The translations under genes were made by a program, and so were the position numbers. From positions 1-5,974 of the forward strand of contig JACPRR010000071.1 in the NCBI GenBank assembly GCA_016189825.1: 5,974 nt of DNA, in the 5' to 3' direction. Origin of the DNA: Chloroflexota bacterium. Lineage in GTDB: Bacteria; Chloroflexota; Dehalococcoidia; JACPPY01. The notes beneath the pieces are model-generated. The model searched no databases, had not been told where the DNA came from, and saw only the letters and a list, made by a program, of their open reading frames with translations. How positions within the stretch are numbered: position 1 is the stretch's first letter; the number at the start of each line of letters is the position of its first letter. Shown here piece by piece: positions 5,660 to 5,974 of the stretch.

Positions 5660-5688
5660 ATGATACGTCCGCCTACTACCTGTGTCAA
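5660..5688 (-). promoter_or_regulatory. Near-consensus sigma70-type promoter of the 101-residue gene
   Basis: On the - strand, a perfect TTGACA (5688-5683), a 17-bp spacer and TATCAT (5665-5660, one mismatch from TATAAT). Transcription should begin near 5653, about 24 nt before the ATG. It is the strongest-looking promoter in the window. Confidence 0.8.
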
Positions 5689-5703
5689 GACGTTTCCCGT
5701 AGC

Positions 5704-5737
5704 TACCAGTAATTGATGCAACCACGGCTTACTGGTA
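5704..5737. repeat. Perfect 9-bp inverted repeat, candidate operator
   Basis: TACCAGTAA (5704-5712) and TTACTGGTA (5729-5737) are exact reverse complements with a 16-bp spacer and arm centres 25 bp apart. The left arm ends directly before the -35 hexamer of the rightward promoter and the right arm covers its TGn extension and the first two bases of its -10 box. A bound repressor would block that promoter. A hairpin in RNA is the less likely reading, because the rightward transcript starts downstream of it. Confidence 0.55.
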
Positions 5738-5741
5738 TACT
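5713..5741 (+). promoter_or_regulatory. Promoter of the right-edge gene
   Basis: TTGATG (5713-5718), a 17-bp spacer and TATACT (5736-5741) preceded by TGG, so it has both a -35 element and an extended -10. Transcription should start near 5748, about 33 nt before the ATG at 5781. It is divergent from the - strand promoter at 5660-5688. Confidence 0.7.
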
Positions 5742-5780
5742 GCCGGGGCATTCAGAGCGATCCCAAAGGAGCATTGCCGG

Positions 5781-5974
5781 ATGAGCACCATCAACGTTGT
5801 CGTGGCCGCCAATATTCTCGATGAGTACGTGCGCCGGATAGAGGCAACGGACAACAGGATACGGCTGAGAAGCGCCGGACCGCTGCTGCGGGTCGAGCGC
5901 CAGGCGCTGGAATCAACGCAACAGGGTCGGGAGCCGACGGCAGAGCAGCGGCAGGCAATGGCAGAGCTCGAAGC
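5781..5974 (+). CDS. N-terminus of an uncharacterised protein, possibly a D-2-hydroxyacid dehydrogenase, 3' end missing
   Basis: The frame opens at ATG 5781 and stays open to the window edge, giving 64 complete codons. AAAGGAG (5765-5771) lies 9 nt before the ATG, and a promoter with both a -35 and an extended -10 lies further upstream, so a real gene start is well supported. The protein begins with a small-residue beta strand (INVVVAANI, 4-12), then a helix (LDEYVRRIEA) and a second strand-like stretch (NRIRLRSA), followed by an Arg/Glu/Gln-rich helical region. This beta-alpha-beta start resembles the N-terminus of D-isomer-specific 2-hydroxyacid dehydrogenases (NAD-dependent, substrate-binding half first), but no catalytic or Rossmann motif is in view. 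The gene call is strong (about 0.85) and the product guess weak (about 0.35). Confidence 0.6.
   Translation, partial: MSTINVVVAANILDEYVRRIEATDNRIRLRSAGPLLRVERQALESTQQGREPTAEQRQAMAELE

Overview
The window is gene-dense, GC-rich bacterial DNA with short intergenic gaps, strong AGGAGG-type ribosome binding sites, at least two probable TTG starts and several TGnTATAAT-type extended -10 promoters. No rRNA, tRNA, CRISPR or mobile element was seen. The protein repertoire and style (archaeal-type endonuclease IV, short class I-alpha glutamine synthetase, orphan OmpR-type regulator beside glnA) suggest a Chloroflexota-like lineage, possibly Dehalococcoidia. That assignment rests on recalled resemblance and was not tested by a search.

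Layout. Positions 1-627 hold the C-terminal part of a NifS/IscS-type cysteine desulfurase cut by the left edge. An endonuclease IV-family TIM-barrel gene follows (693-1547) behind an extended -10 promoter. A good sigma70-type promoter (TTTACA-17-TATAAT, 1520-1548), buried in the end of that gene, leads into a small lipoprotein of unknown function (1589-2047). Next come an OmpR-family regulator with a degenerate receiver domain (2123-2851) and glnA (2910-4253), all on the + strand. A GC-rich hairpin at 4286-4309 follows glnA.

The - strand converges on glnA. Reading right to left, it carries a 101-residue all-helical protein of unknown function (5629-5324) behind a near-perfect TTGACA-17-TATCAT promoter, a 75-residue coiled-coil protein with one CxxC knuckle (5197-4970), and hisH (4957-4343), whose start lies 12 nt past the preceding stop. 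At the right edge, a divergent + strand gene (from 5781) begins. Its N-terminus faintly resembles D-2-hydroxyacid dehydrogenases, and its promoter is bracketed by a perfect 9-bp inverted repeat that looks like an operator.

Functionally the centre is about glutamine. GlnA makes it, HisH spends it in histidine and purine-linked metabolism, and the regulator beside glnA looks like a phosphorylation-independent OmpR-type protein, a design analogous to actinobacterial GlnR. The two observations I rate highest are this regulator-glnA pair and the inverted repeat around the right-edge promoter. I saw no clear evidence of a wholly new multi-gene system.
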